In this document: positions 1 to 8,598 of the stretch, piece by piece
Layout: the number at the start of each line of letters is the position of its first letter
Numbering within the stretch: the stretch's first letter is position 1
Source of the DNA: Patiriisocius marinistellae
GTDB lineage: Bacteria; Bacteroidota; Bacteroidia; Flavobacteriales; Flavobacteriaceae
Assembly (NCBI RefSeq): GCF_009014635.1
Contig: NZ_BKCF01000001.1
Span: 434,001-498,000, forward strand
Direction of reading: 5' to 3'
DNA: 64,000 nucleotides
Translations under genes and position numbers: made by a program
Notes under the pieces: generated by a model
The model's input: only the letters and a program-made list of their open reading frames with translations
The model's database searches: none
Told to the model about the DNA's origin: nothing

Positions 1-216
1 TTGTTTACCCATTGAATAATCAAAGCTAATAATATCTGTTAATGTATCATGATCTAAAAACTCGACATTCATTTTATGCAAATAGTTATCATCACAAAAA
101 ATATATCCAATGTCACCTTCATCAAACCCTTCAGACTCAATAATATCAATAATCCAATTTTTAACATTAGATTCATTTCCAATTATAAAATCTGTTTCGC
201 TATAAAAACTAATCAT
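1..216 (-). CDS. ybeY: YbeY endoribonuclease / rRNA maturation factor, N-terminal part (cut by window edge)
   Basis: The first 72 codons can be read from the ATG at 216 to the window edge. They contain the motif FCDDNYLHKMNVEFLDHDT followed by LTDIISFDY, which is diagnostic of YbeY, the zinc-dependent endoribonuclease acting in 16S rRNA 3'-end maturation and ribosome quality control. The metal-binding histidine motif would lie beyond the left edge and is not visible. The start codon overlaps the end of the upstream DUF4175 gene by 8 bases, so the two are probably co-transcribed. The identification rests on this conserved N-terminal block. Confidence 0.88.
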   Translation of the reverse strand, partial: MISFYSETDFIIGNESNVKNWIIDIIESEGFDEGDIGYIFCDDNYLHKMNVEFLDHDTLTDIISFDYSMGKQ

Positions 217-3200
217 TGTCTTTCTTAAAATAGGTTTGTACTTTTTGCTTATATTCTTGTCGAAGCGGTAGCGCTTCCCTGTTTAAAATTTCAGTAGTAT
301 TAAAATACTTTTTTATGTCCTCAGGAGACATTCTAATTGTGTTATTAAAATTCAAATTATTTGTTTGAGATTCACGCTTCGTGTCTTGACCTTGTTCAAA
401 GTCTGCTTCTTCTAATTTCAACAATTCATATTGTAAATTTAGCATCTTTTCAAGTGTGCGTTGATTAAAACCTTTATCCAATAATTGTTCTTCAATACCT
501 TCCATTTTTTTTATTAAATCGCCTCCTTTGCCATCAAATCCTTCTTTACTAAGTTTATCTTCTAACTGTTGTCGTAGTTGTTGTTGTTGCTTATAAATCT
601 CAAATAGTTCTCCATCGTTATTTTCACTTTCCCCTTTTCCCTCACCTTCTTTGCCTTGACCATCATTATTTCCATTTCCATTATTTCCATTCTCTCCACC
701 ATTACCATTCCCTTCACCTTCACCTTCACCTTCGCCTTCTCCTTGACCTTCACCTTCACCCTCTCCTTCTTTACCTTCTTTTTCACCTTTCCCCACTCCC
801 TCTTTCATTTTTTCACCTAAGCTTTTTTGTTTTTCAATAATATCTGGAAGTTGGAATCCCTGACCACCTCCTCCTTCACCAGGACTAGGCTTTCCTTTTC
901 CTCCACTACCACTGCCACTAGCATTCATTTGATTTTGCATACTTGTAAGCATATTAGCTAACATATTTGCAAGTTCGTTAGTTCCTGTAACAGTATATTG
1001 CTGGTTGCTTATACCTTGTCTTAACTGGTTTTCTGCAAGGCGTTCCATTGACTTGTCAATATTATATTGAACCTCAGTAAGTGATTCATTAATTTCTTCA
1101 CTTATCATAGGTTGTCTTAATGATAATGAGAACAAACTGTCATCTATGTGTTGAAAATTTTGCTTTAAATCATTTTGAAAATTTAACCGTTTTCCAAACA
1201 CTGGATTTCCGTAATCTGTAATTTTAAAATCTTCCATTAAGTCTTCTTGACGAAAAGAAAATACTACAAGATTATCAAGGATTTGTCGTAACATTTCAAC
1301 ATCTTCTTCCATTTGTTCTTGTTGTCCACCAGACATAGAAGATTGCATTTGCTGTCCCATTTGCTTCATTTTCTTGCCAGCATTTTTTTGACTTTTTTGA
1401 GCTCCTTCTTTATCTCCTTTTTCTAATTTATCTGATGCATTATCCTGCTCTTTGTCAATAATTTCTTCCCCAACTTTATCTTCTGGGATTTCCATGGGTG
1501 CTTTTAAATCATCATTTTCTTTCTTTAGCTTTTCAAGTTCTTCTTTATACTTTTCAAACTTTTCATTAAGTTTTTCTTGTTTTTCTTTTGTGTTTTTTTC
1601 TTTTGGTTCATCAGCTAATTTTTCTTGCTCTTCTCCCAATTTGAATAATTCTTCAGCTAGTTTTTCGGTTTTCTTTTCTACATAATAACGCTTTGTCAGC
1701 TCAAGTAACTGCTCAAGGTTTTTCTCTTGATTTTTATTTTGTTTAGAAACCTTCTCAATTTTTTCGGTAAGTTCTTCTTTAGATAGTTTTTCTTGAAGCT
1801 TTTCTAATTCTTCCAGTAGTTTTTCATTTTCTTCAAGCTTTTTTTGATTCTTTTCTAAGCGTTCTTCTAGTTGTTCTTTAAAAGGGTCTTTCTCTTCATT
1901 TTCTGGTTGAAAATTTTCAAGATTCTCTTTTAATTCTTTTGAGAATTTTTGCATCATTTGCTCTTGTTGCTTTTGACGCTTAATTACATCTTCTAATTTT
2001 TTCTTATCATTCCAATTAAGCTCCTCCTTTTCTTTCTGCAGTTTCTCAATTTCCTCAAGACGCTTGTCTTGCTTTTTCATTTCTTCAAGTGCTTTATCCA
2101 TCCCTTTAATGGCATTTTCTTGATTTTGTAATTGTTCGTTCTGCAATTCGTCTTCAGTCAATTTTCTAAAATTATAAATCGCAGATTTACTAGACTTAAA
2201 ATTATGAATCTGGTCATTATCAAACACCTCAAAAAAGTACTCATATGCAACACCTTGGGTTAAATTTAAATCACCCGGAAATGCATATGTAAACTGATCA
2301 AAATTACTTTTGTTTAAGGGCAAAGTCGCAACTTGTTTTGCCGCCTCATTTCCGTCAGGATAATATACAATTTGTAATTTTGTTAGTCCATAATCATCAC
2401 TCACCTGTCCTAAAAAATAAATCCTTTGACTTTCTAAACTATCCTGCCTAGATTGTACTTCAATTTCAGGATATTCATCTTTAATAACGCCTAGTGTAAA
2501 AGATAAGTTCTCGTAATCTTTTAAATTTTTATTGGACGTTGTAATTGCATAATCAAGCTTAGAATAAATACCCTTAATTAGGTCAAACTGCTGTTTCTCT
2601 TCGGAAAAGAGGTATGTAGTATCTCGCGTTTTTAAAGAAACCTCTGTAGTGTTTTTTGCAGCAACTCTCCAGGTAACTGAAGTTCCTTCTGGTACAGTGG
2701 CATTTCCTGTACTTTTAAGCACCTCATCTTTTCTACCTGTATAGTTCGGGTAATTCAACACCATATCAAAACCCAATAATGAGGGGACTTTTACTACATC
2801 TAAAGTGTATTCTTTAGACGTTACTTTATTTGCTTTAAGTTTAAAATCTACTGGAGTGTTAGGTTGCAAAAAAGTATATTCAAAAATTCCTGGGGCTGTT
2901 TGTTGAAGAAAATAGGTTTCAGTATTGTACACAATACTGGCATTCTCTGGGATTGCCTCACCCTCTGTCCTTACTTGGACTGTAAAGGGTTTATTCTCAA
3001 CAGCATTTAAAGAATTATTAACCACGAAAAAGCTAAATGGAGCAGGTGGCTCATAAGCAGTATCATAATTAACAACACGGTCATAACTACTACTAAAGGT
3101 GTCTTCATTTCCAAAAACACTTATTAAAGCAAAAATCAAAACCGGAATTGCTGCATACTTTAAATACTTAGCATTCTTCTTAAAATTAATTGCACTCTTA

Positions 3201-3619
3201 AATGGTACTGGTTCAATTTCGTCTGCTTTTTGGTCAATACTTGCAGCAAGCAACTCACTCTCACGTTGATTTTGATTTAATTGTATAACATTAAGTAACT
3301 TATCGCTTACCTGTGGAAAGTGGTTCCCAATTATTTTTGAAGCTTCCTCATTTGTAATTCCTTGTTGAAGTTTAAATAACTTAGCTAGCGGAAAAGCAAT
3401 AAACCTTACAAAGAGTGCTGCTTCTACAATAACAAAAGTCCAGAAGAGAATAGTTCTCCCCAAAGGACTGAGCCATAAAAAATACTCAACCAATAATGTG
3501 ATTAATAAGTATAGAAGACCAATAGCAAAAAAAAGGATTGCTCCTTTAATTAACTCATTTGTATAATATTTTTTTATAAATTGTTCCAGCTTTTGCTGGA
3601 TCAGCGTAAATGAACTCAT
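209..3619 (-). CDS. Giant DUF4175-family membrane protein with coiled coil and Gly/Glu tract
   Basis: A protein of 1136 aa. Two hydrophobic helices lie in the first 80 residues and a third near residues 155-170. An extracytoplasmic-looking region up to about residue 490 follows, then a very long Lys/Glu/Gln-rich coiled coil (about 490-720), a Met/Gln-rich stretch, and a low-complexity Gly/Glu/Asn tract around 950-1010. This is the architecture of the Bacteroidota-restricted DUF4175 family, whose function is unknown; a role in envelope organisation is only a guess from its topology. It overlaps ybeY by 8 bases at its 3' end. The next gene upstream, gltX, is divergent. Confidence 0.8.
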   Translation of the reverse strand: MSSFTLIQQKLEQFIKKYYTNELIKGAILFFAIGLLYLLITLLVEYFLWLSPLGRTILFWTFVIVEAALFVRFIAFPLAKLFKLQQGITNEEASKIIGNHFPQVSDKLLNVIQLNQNQRESELLAASIDQKADEIEPVPFKSAINFKKNAKYLKYAAIPVLIFALISVFGNEDTFSSSYDRVVNYDTAYEPPAPFSFFVVNNSLNAVENKPFTVQVRTEGEAIPENASIVYNTETYFLQQTAPGIFEYTFLQPNTPVDFKLKANKVTSKEYTLDVVKVPSLLGFDMVLNYPNYTGRKDEVLKSTGNATVPEGTSVTWRVAAKNTTEVSLKTRDTTYLFSEEKQQFDLIKGIYSKLDYAITTSNKNLKDYENLSFTLGVIKDEYPEIEVQSRQDSLESQRIYFLGQVSDDYGLTKLQIVYYPDGNEAAKQVATLPLNKSNFDQFTYAFPGDLNLTQGVAYEYFFEVFDNDQIHNFKSSKSAIYNFRKLTEDELQNEQLQNQENAIKGMDKALEEMKKQDKRLEEIEKLQKEKEELNWNDKKKLEDVIKRQKQQEQMMQKFSKELKENLENFQPENEEKDPFKEQLEERLEKNQKKLEENEKLLEELEKLQEKLSKEELTEKIEKVSKQNKNQEKNLEQLLELTKRYYVEKKTEKLAEELFKLGEEQEKLADEPKEKNTKEKQEKLNEKFEKYKEELEKLKKENDDLKAPMEIPEDKVGEEIIDKEQDNASDKLEKGDKEGAQKSQKNAGKKMKQMGQQMQSSMSGGQQEQMEEDVEMLRQILDNLVVFSFRQEDLMEDFKITDYGNPVFGKRLNFQNDLKQNFQHIDDSLFSLSLRQPMISEEINESLTEVQYNIDKSMERLAENQLRQGISNQQYTVTGTNELANMLANMLTSMQNQMNASGSGSGGKGKPSPGEGGGGQGFQLPDIIEKQKSLGEKMKEGVGKGEKEGKEGEGEGEGQGEGEGEGEGEGNGNGGENGNNGNGNNDGQGKEGEGKGESENNDGELFEIYKQQQQLRQQLEDKLSKEGFDGKGGDLIKKMEGIEEQLLDKGFNQRTLEKMLNLQYELLKLEEADFEQGQDTKRESQTNNLNFNNTIRMSPEDIKKYFNTTEILNREALPLRQEYKQKVQTYFKKDND
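711..770. repeat. Simple-sequence tract encoding the Gly-Glu repeat
   Basis: On the plus strand the word CCTTCA and close variants (CCTTCG, CCTTCT) recur with a 6-base period. Read on the minus strand this encodes alternating Gly and Glu in the DUF4175 protein. Unit changes in multiples of six would keep the reading frame. Confidence 0.8.
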
Positions 3620-3809
3620 ATCTTTTTTCTGAATTATACAGAACTTCTAAATTACAACATTATTTCAACAGCAAAAAACACTCCAAATTGCATCAAAGAA
3701 TATATTATTAGTATCGATGTTACTTATTTTCGCATTTAGCCTAATTGCTTCGAGCAAAATAACTCATTTTAGGCAAAATTAAACTTCAATAATCACTAAT
3801 GTCTTTTCA

Positions 3810-3839
3810 TTGAAAAACAAAGGGTAGATTGTATCTTTG
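3810..3839 (+). promoter_or_regulatory. Bacteroidota-type promoter of gltX
   Basis: TATCTTTG at 3832-3839 is a perfect match to the Bacteroidota -7 element TAnnTTTG. It is preceded by TTG at 3810-3812 with a 19-base spacer. The predicted transcript starts about 50 bases before the gltX ATG. Confidence 0.65.
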
Positions 3840-3861
3840 TACTCTAATTTTCCTTAACAAA

Positions 3862-3881
3862 ATTCTCGCTTACACGGGAAT
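3862..3881 (+). repeat. Start-proximal hairpin 5' of gltX (REP-like family)
   Basis: ATTCTCG-CTTACA-CGGGAAT forms a 7-pair stem with one G-U pair and a 6-base loop. It lies 16 bases before the gltX ATG and inside its predicted leader. It resembles the hairpins at 14821, 21629, 21655, 60243 and 63131. Confidence 0.55.
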
Positions 3882-3897
3882 AAAAACTTAGTTTTCA

Positions 3898-5409
3898 ATG
3901 TCACAAAAAGTAAGAGTACGTTTTGCTCCAAGTCCTACAGGACCTCTTCATATAGGTGGTGTTCGCACTGCTTTATTCAATTATTTATTCGCTAAAAAAC
4001 ACGGTGGTGATTTTATTCTTCGTATTGAAGATACAGATCAAACCCGTTATGTGGAAGGTGCTGAAAATTATATTATGGAAGCTATGAACTGGCTACACAT
4101 TCCGTTTGATGAATCTCCATCAAAAGATGGTGGATATGGGCCTTACAGACAAAGCGAACGTAAAGATCTATATTTAAAATATGCAGACGATTTAATTGCT
4201 TCTGGCAATGCATATTACGCATTTGATACTGCTGATGCACTCAACGAACATCGTGCTAATCACGAAGATCAAGGGAAAACATTTATCTATAATTGGCATA
4301 ATCGTTTAAAGTTAACAAACTCTTTAGCGCTTTCTGTAGAGGAAACTCAAGCAAAAATAAATGCTGGAGAACCTTATGTAATAAGATTTAAAAGTCCGCA
4401 GGGTGAGACTTTACACATGAAAGATATAATACGTGGCGGTATTACAATTGACACCAATGTACTTGATGATAAAGTACTTTTTAAAAGTGATGGTATGCCT
4501 ACCTATCATCTAGCAAATATTGTAGATGACCATTTAATGAAAATTACACATGTTATTCGTGGAGAAGAATGGTTACCATCTATGGCTTTACATGTTTTGT
4601 TGTATAAAGCATTTGGTTGGGATGCGCCACAATTTGCACATTTACCACTTATCTTAAAGCCTGTTGGCAATGGAAAGTTAAGCAAAAGAGATGGAGACAA
4701 GTTTGGTTTTCCAGTATTTCCATTAAATTGGAACACTGCGAATGGAGAGGTTTTTCCAGGTTATAAAGAAGATGGTTATTTACCTGAAGCAGTTGTAAAT
4801 ATGCTAGCATTTTTAGGTTGGAATCCAGGTACTGAGCAAGAGCTTTTTACGCTTGATCAATTGATAAAAGATTTTGATTTGGCACGCGTTAACAAATCTG
4901 GGGCTAAGTTTGATTTTGAGAAAACAAAATGGTTTCAACAACAGTATTTACAAGAAGTTGACGATGAAACATTAGCAATTCAATTTTCAAAATTATTGAA
5001 GGATAAGGGTATCACTACCTCTATTAATATTGTTCCTATTGTAGCTTCTTTAAAGGAAAGAGCAACATTTGTTCAAGATATTTGGGATGAAGGAAGTTTC
5101 TTTTTTGAACGCCCTACTACTTATGATGAAAAAGCAGCTGGAAAAGCGTTTAAAGAAGGCACAGCCGAAATTTTAAGCTCTGTTGCTACAATTATAAATG
5201 GTTTGAACAGTTTTGAAAGTAGTCACATTTCCGAAGCTGTTAAAGGATGGATTACTAGTCAAGAGATGAGTTTTGGAAAGGTTATGATGCCATTGCGACT
5301 TACCCTTGTTGGCGAAATGAAAGGTCCAGATGTTTTTGAAATTGCATCGCTACTTGGTAAAGAAGAAACTATCGCAAGGATTGAGCAGGCAGTAAAATTT
5401 ATAGGATAA
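3898..5409 (+). CDS. gltX: Glutamyl-tRNA synthetase
   Basis: A class I aminoacyl-tRNA synthetase of 503 aa that charges tRNA-Glu with glutamate in the cytoplasm. The ATP-binding signature PSPTGPLHIGG is at residues 11-21 (HIGH-type motif HIGG) and the KMSKS-type loop KLSKRDG is near residue 260; length and N-terminus are normal for the family. The start is fixed by the MSQKVRVRFAPSP N-terminus. Upstream are a good -7 promoter and a hairpin in the leader; downstream is a strong bidirectional terminator. Since glnS lies 5 kb away in the same window, this enzyme is probably discriminating (tRNA-Glu only). Confidence 0.97.
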   Translation: MSQKVRVRFAPSPTGPLHIGGVRTALFNYLFAKKHGGDFILRIEDTDQTRYVEGAENYIMEAMNWLHIPFDESPSKDGGYGPYRQSERKDLYLKYADDLIASGNAYYAFDTADALNEHRANHEDQGKTFIYNWHNRLKLTNSLALSVEETQAKINAGEPYVIRFKSPQGETLHMKDIIRGGITIDTNVLDDKVLFKSDGMPTYHLANIVDDHLMKITHVIRGEEWLPSMALHVLLYKAFGWDAPQFAHLPLILKPVGNGKLSKRDGDKFGFPVFPLNWNTANGEVFPGYKEDGYLPEAVVNMLAFLGWNPGTEQELFTLDQLIKDFDLARVNKSGAKFDFEKTKWFQQQYLQEVDDETLAIQFSKLLKDKGITTSINIVPIVASLKERATFVQDIWDEGSFFFERPTTYDEKAAGKAFKEGTAEILSSVATIINGLNSFESSHISEAVKGWITSQEMSFGKVMMPLRLTLVGEMKGPDVFEIASLLGKEETIARIEQAVKFIG

Positions 5410-5427
5410 TTTAATTATGTAATACTT

Positions 5428-5474
5428 AAAGAGTCCGTTTTGAAATTCATAGTGAATTTCGAAACGGACTCTTT
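5428..5474. terminator. Bidirectional terminator between gltX and the outer-membrane protein gene
   Basis: A 22-pair stem (one G-U pair) with a TAG loop, flanked by A-runs and T-runs on both sides. It starts AAAGAGTCCG and ends CGGACTCTTT. It lies between convergent genes. Confidence 0.85.
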
Positions 5475-5491
5475 AATTCAATAAAATTTTT

Positions 5492-6163
5492 TTAAAAATA
5501 AACGGTTGCAGCAATTACTATCTTCCCTATATTACCTTTAAAATCTTCATTTTTTAGATTCTTATCATTCAATTTTGCAAAAGTATTTGTAAAACCATAT
5601 TGATATCCTCCAGATAATTTAAAACTTTTAAGTCCTACACTTAAGCCGGCATACCCCAAACCATTAATAGGCGAAATGTCTTGTATATCTTCTGCTGTAA
5701 GATTTGTATAGCCATCGATATTATAATCCGCAAAACGATCATTTTTTAATTTCATATTTCCATTTAGTTGTAACATAGGACCTACTTCAATGGATAAATA
5801 TGGTTTTACAATGTTGTAACTCACTAAAAAATTTATTTGAGCACCAATAATGGTATAAATAATAAACTGCTGGTCGCCTATATTAGTTCCTGTTCCAATT
5901 GCTGAAATTCCTATTTCATTGCTTACAAAATTAATCCCATAAATAAGGTCAAAATTATTTCTGTAGGAGCCTCTTGTTGTAAATCCTCCTATAAACCCTG
6001 TGCGGGATTCAGTAATAAAGTCGTCTGTGTTTATATCAAAAATAGCTAATCCTCCTGTTATTCCTATACGGTTATAATCACCATCTCCATAGCGTCTTTG
6101 ACTGTAAACGTTTGCGCAAATGAAACATATTAATGTAACAAATAATATTTTTTGAAGACTCAT
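5492..6163 (-). CDS. Predicted outer-membrane beta-barrel protein
   Basis: A protein of 223 aa that begins with a classical signal peptide (about residues 1-21, ending VYSQ). Alternating hydrophobic/aromatic strands follow, and it ends in a short strand terminating in TVYF, typical of an outer-membrane barrel C-terminus. It fits the loosely defined PorT-like/OMP_b-brl families of Bacteroidota; the substrate or role is unknown. A short segment around residues 145-155 reads like a calcium-type Asp/Asn loop (DYNIDGYTNLTAED). It stands alone, convergent to gltX. Confidence 0.65.
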   Translation of the reverse strand: MSLQKILFVTLICFICANVYSQRRYGDGDYNRIGITGGLAIFDINTDDFITESRTGFIGGFTTRGSYRNNFDLIYGINFVSNEIGISAIGTGTNIGDQQFIIYTIIGAQINFLVSYNIVKPYLSIEVGPMLQLNGNMKLKNDRFADYNIDGYTNLTAEDIQDISPINGLGYAGLSVGLKSFKLSGGYQYGFTNTFAKLNDKNLKNEDFKGNIGKIVIAATVYF

Positions 6164-6235
6164 AATTGATACTTTAAAAGGCTAAAATAGCTTTAATTTT
6201 GTACCTTCAATCATTTAAACTTTAAATAAATTACT

Positions 6236-7237
6236 ATGAGCGGATTTGTCTTTTTAATTCCATTATTTATTCTTGGATTTTTTATTCTCCTTTCGGGGAT
6301 ATTTACTGTCAAACAACAAACTTCTGCTGTGGTGGAGCGTTTTGGAAAATTTTTAAGTAGCAGAAACTCTGGCTTACATTTTAAAATACCTGTGTTTGAT
6401 AGGATTGCTGGTCGTATCAATTTAAAGGTACAACAACTTGATGTACTTGTAGAGACTAAAACAAAAGACGACGTATTTGTACGCCTTAAAATTTCGGTAC
6501 AATTTCAAGTAATTAAAGAGAAGGTTTACGATGCTTTTTATAAGTTAGAAAGTCCTCATGATCAAATTACCTCTTATGTTTTTGATGTAGTGCGTGCTGA
6601 AGTTCCAAAAATGAAACTTGATGATGTTTTTGAGCGTAAAGATGATGTTGCAATAGCTGTAAAGCAAGAACTAAATGAAGCAATGAGCGATTATGGATAT
6701 GACATTATTAAAACCCTTGTAACAGACATAGACCCAGACTTACAGGTAAAGGAGGCTATGAATAGAATTAATGCAGCAGAACGCGAGAAAGTAGCTGCTG
6801 AGTATGAAGCTGAAGCTGAACGAATTAAAATTGTGGCAAAAGCACGCGCCGAAGCTGAAAGTAAACGATTACAAGGACAAGGTATTGCAGATCAACGAAG
6901 AGAAATTGCTCGCGGATTAGAAGAAAGTGTTGATGTATTAAATAATGTGGGGATTAACTCACAGGAGGCGTCTGCATTAATCGTGGTAACCCAGCATTAT
7001 GATACGCTACAATCTATAGGTGAAGAAACAAATACAAATTTAATTTTATTACCTAACTCGCCGCAAGCCGGTAGCAATATGTTGAACGATATGATTGCAA
7101 GTTTTGTGGCAAGTAATCAGATAGGAGAGGAAATGAAAAAGACAAATGCGGCAAAAGGAATTACTAATAAAAAACGCTCACGTCCCAAGCCGCCACCAGC
7201 ACAGTCTTCTTATGATGATGACGATGTTCAGTTTTAA
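6236..7237 (+). CDS. SPFH/band 7 (stomatin-like) membrane protein
   Basis: A protein of 333 aa. An N-terminal hydrophobic anchor (residues 4-25) is followed by the SPFH domain (TVKQQTSAVVERFGKF, then KIPVFDRIAGRINLKVQQLDV) to about residue 190. An Ala/Glu/Lys-rich coiled coil (AAEREKVAAEYEAEAERIKI) and a C-terminal tail rich in Lys, Pro and Asp complete it. This is the QmcA/stomatin layout. Family members oligomerise at the inner membrane and often associate with proteases or membrane microdomains. No NfeD partner lies next to it. It is followed by a bidirectional terminator. Confidence 0.9.
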   Translation: MSGFVFLIPLFILGFFILLSGIFTVKQQTSAVVERFGKFLSSRNSGLHFKIPVFDRIAGRINLKVQQLDVLVETKTKDDVFVRLKISVQFQVIKEKVYDAFYKLESPHDQITSYVFDVVRAEVPKMKLDDVFERKDDVAIAVKQELNEAMSDYGYDIIKTLVTDIDPDLQVKEAMNRINAAEREKVAAEYEAEAERIKIVAKARAEAESKRLQGQGIADQRREIARGLEESVDVLNNVGINSQEASALIVVTQHYDTLQSIGEETNTNLILLPNSPQAGSNMLNDMIASFVASNQIGEEMKKTNAAKGITNKKRSRPKPPPAQSSYDDDDVQF

Positions 7238-7256
7238 TGTTGAAATTTTAAACACA

Positions 7257-7293
7257 AAAAAGCCCGAAATAATATTTTTATTTCGGGCTTTTA
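7257..7293. terminator. Bidirectional terminator between the SPFH gene and the DUF6327 operon
   Basis: AAAAGCCCGAAATAA and its complement TATTTCGGGCTTTT form a long stem with a short AT loop, bordered by A-runs and T-runs. Confidence 0.85.
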
Positions 7294-7308
7294 TATTTTA
7301 TAATAAAT

Positions 7309-7551
7309 CTATTTCTCCTTTTTTTCGGTCAATTTTCCAATTGCAAATGTTGCTACTGGCATTAAAAGTTTAAAAATAAAACCACTTGAAACTAAACCTC
7401 CAAACATACCTCCTATTAAATTTGAAGGTGATGCACTTTTCTTGGTGCTATGAAAATTTAGCTTAAGTTCTTCTTTGCTTATTTCAGACTGAAGCTTTAA
7501 ACGTTTTAATTCTAGATCGATTTCTTTAAAAGAGGTATAGCTTTTTGACAT
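7309..7551 (-). CDS. Small DUF6327-like envelope protein
   Basis: An 80-aa protein with a charged N-terminal helix (TSFKEIDLELKRLKLQSEIS), then a Gly-rich hydrophobic segment (LIGGMFGGLVSSG) and a second hydrophobic segment. It is the third gene of a tight minus-strand operon with a holin-like protein and a YtxH protein, separated from the former by 2 bases. I recognise this trio from other flavobacteria, where it is assigned to DUF6327. Its role is unknown; co-transcription suggests a stress or envelope function. Confidence 0.65.
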   Translation of the reverse strand: MSKSYTSFKEIDLELKRLKLQSEISKEELKLNFHSTKKSASPSNLIGGMFGGLVSSGFIFKLLMPVATFAIGKLTEKKEK

Positions 7552-7553
7552 AT

Positions 7554-7991
7554 TTAAATTGTTTTTTCTTCAATTACTTTTTCCATCATTACTTCTTTCA
7601 TATTTTCTTTAGCAACGTCTTTTGCAGAAAAATCCTCATCATCATTGTCTTCTAATAATTCTGAAAATTTAGATAAGATTCTCCTAGTAATAAAATTTTT
7701 TCCAAAAATCGCTATTAAAATAAATCCAAGTAAATAAATACCAGCTATGATAAAAAATCCAGCTGATGCGCTATCTAGTAATGTATTAAGGTATAGTGCT
7801 AATCCTACTGATAAAAACATGAAGAGTAATATTCCTATGCTTCCTAGTAATAACATATTTATTAGAGACGTAGCAAATTTCATAGAAGATTTAAAAAGGC
7901 GAAGTTTTAAGTACTCCGCCGTATTTTCTAAATATTCTTGAGCCTTGTCACTCGTAGAATTTATATTGTCTGTTAGCTCTTTAAAAGGCAT
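7554..7991 (-). CDS. Phage-holin-superfamily (YqjE/holin-X-like) membrane protein
   Basis: A 145-aa protein. A soluble N-terminus is followed by two adjacent membrane helices (about residues 40-65 and 77-97) and an acidic C-terminal tail (LLEDNDDEDFSAKDVAKENM). This matches the putative Actinobacterial holin-X/phage holin superfamily, which in chromosomes is a resident envelope protein paired with YtxH-type proteins rather than a phage lysis gene. The spacing of 1-2 bases to both neighbours indicates one transcript. Confidence 0.72.
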   Translation of the reverse strand: MPFKELTDNINSTSDKAQEYLENTAEYLKLRLFKSSMKFATSLINMLLLGSIGILLFMFLSVGLALYLNTLLDSASAGFFIIAGIYLLGFILIAIFGKNFITRRILSKFSELLEDNDDEDFSAKDVAKENMKEVMMEKVIEEKTI

Positions 7992-7992
7992 A

Positions 7993-8370
7993 TTATGATG
8001 TCGCTTTTTTCACTTCAGTTTTTAATTGCTCAACCTTTACGTCTTTTTGTAATTTTGCATTTTGAACTCTTAAAGTTTCTAATTTGCTTTCTAAAGCAGA
8101 AAGAACATCATCAGCCTTGTAACTTGCAGAAGAAATAGCACCTTCAAGTTTTTGCTCTAATGTCAACTTTGTGTCTTTAGCTTTTGCACCAAGAACTTCA
8201 GTTGTTTTTTTAAGTTGTTTAGTTAATTCTTTCTGACGCTTAGTAGTCTCTTTCGTAATTTTATTACGTGTTTTAGATCCTTTGTCTGGGGCATATAGAA
8301 TACCTATACCAGCTCCTATTGCTGCTCCTGTTAATATTGCTAATAAGGTTTGTCCTGAGTTAGATGCCAT
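7993..8370 (-). CDS. YtxH domain-containing protein
   Basis: A 125-aa protein with one N-terminal hydrophobic helix containing the glycine pattern ILTGAAIGAGIGILYAPDKG and the following SKTRNKI, the YtxH signature, then a Lys-rich helical region. YtxH proteins are small membrane-anchored general-stress proteins in Firmicutes and Bacteroidota. It is the first gene of the three-gene operon; a -7 element is found 40 bases upstream. Confidence 0.82.
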   Translation of the reverse strand: MASNSGQTLLAILTGAAIGAGIGILYAPDKGSKTRNKITKETTKRQKELTKQLKKTTEVLGAKAKDTKLTLEQKLEGAISSASYKADDVLSALESKLETLRVQNAKLQKDVKVEQLKTEVKKATS

Positions 8371-8409
8371 TGTATGTGAATTTAGATTGTTAATTGTTTA
8401 TTTATACCA

Positions 8410-8417
8410 CAAATATA
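8410..8417 (-). promoter_or_regulatory. -7 element for the YtxH operon
   Basis: CAAATATA on the plus strand reads TATATTTG on the minus strand, a match to TAnnTTTG, 40 bases before the YtxH start. No clear -33 TTG is seen at the usual spacing. Confidence 0.45.
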
Positions 8418-8542
8418 AATCTTGATTAAACGAGTGGTTGTTAATAACCGGTTAATAGTTGATTTATAAGACTTAAAGTTATCTTAAAAAGGGTAAATTT
8501 TTATTAAAAATTCTTAAAGAAAATATTAATTAGTTAAAATTA

Positions 8543-8572
8543 AAAGAGCAAGGCATAAATGCCTTGCTCTTT
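8543..8572 (-). terminator. Terminator of glnS
   Basis: AAAGAGCAAGGCAT and its complement form a 14-base inverted repeat with almost no spacer (the tip must open), 27 bases past the glnS stop. An A-rich plus-strand flank gives the U-tract on the minus-strand transcript. Confidence 0.8.
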
Positions 8573-8598
8573 ATTTTAAAAATAGTTTAAAAATACAG

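Noticed and set aside
562-786. Open frame of 74 codons, Lys/Val/Glu-rich, on the minus strand inside the DUF4175 gene
   Set aside because: It is a shadow of the period-6 repeat in another frame of the same strand; the composition comes from the Gly-Glu tract.
1452-1685. Ser/Phe-rich frame opposite the DUF4175 gene
   Set aside because: It is the antisense reading of Lys/Glu codons in the coiled coil, with no protein-like features.
7554-7991. Prophage holin
   Set aside because: No phage genes surround it; it belongs to a YtxH/DUF6327 operon found in chromosomes.
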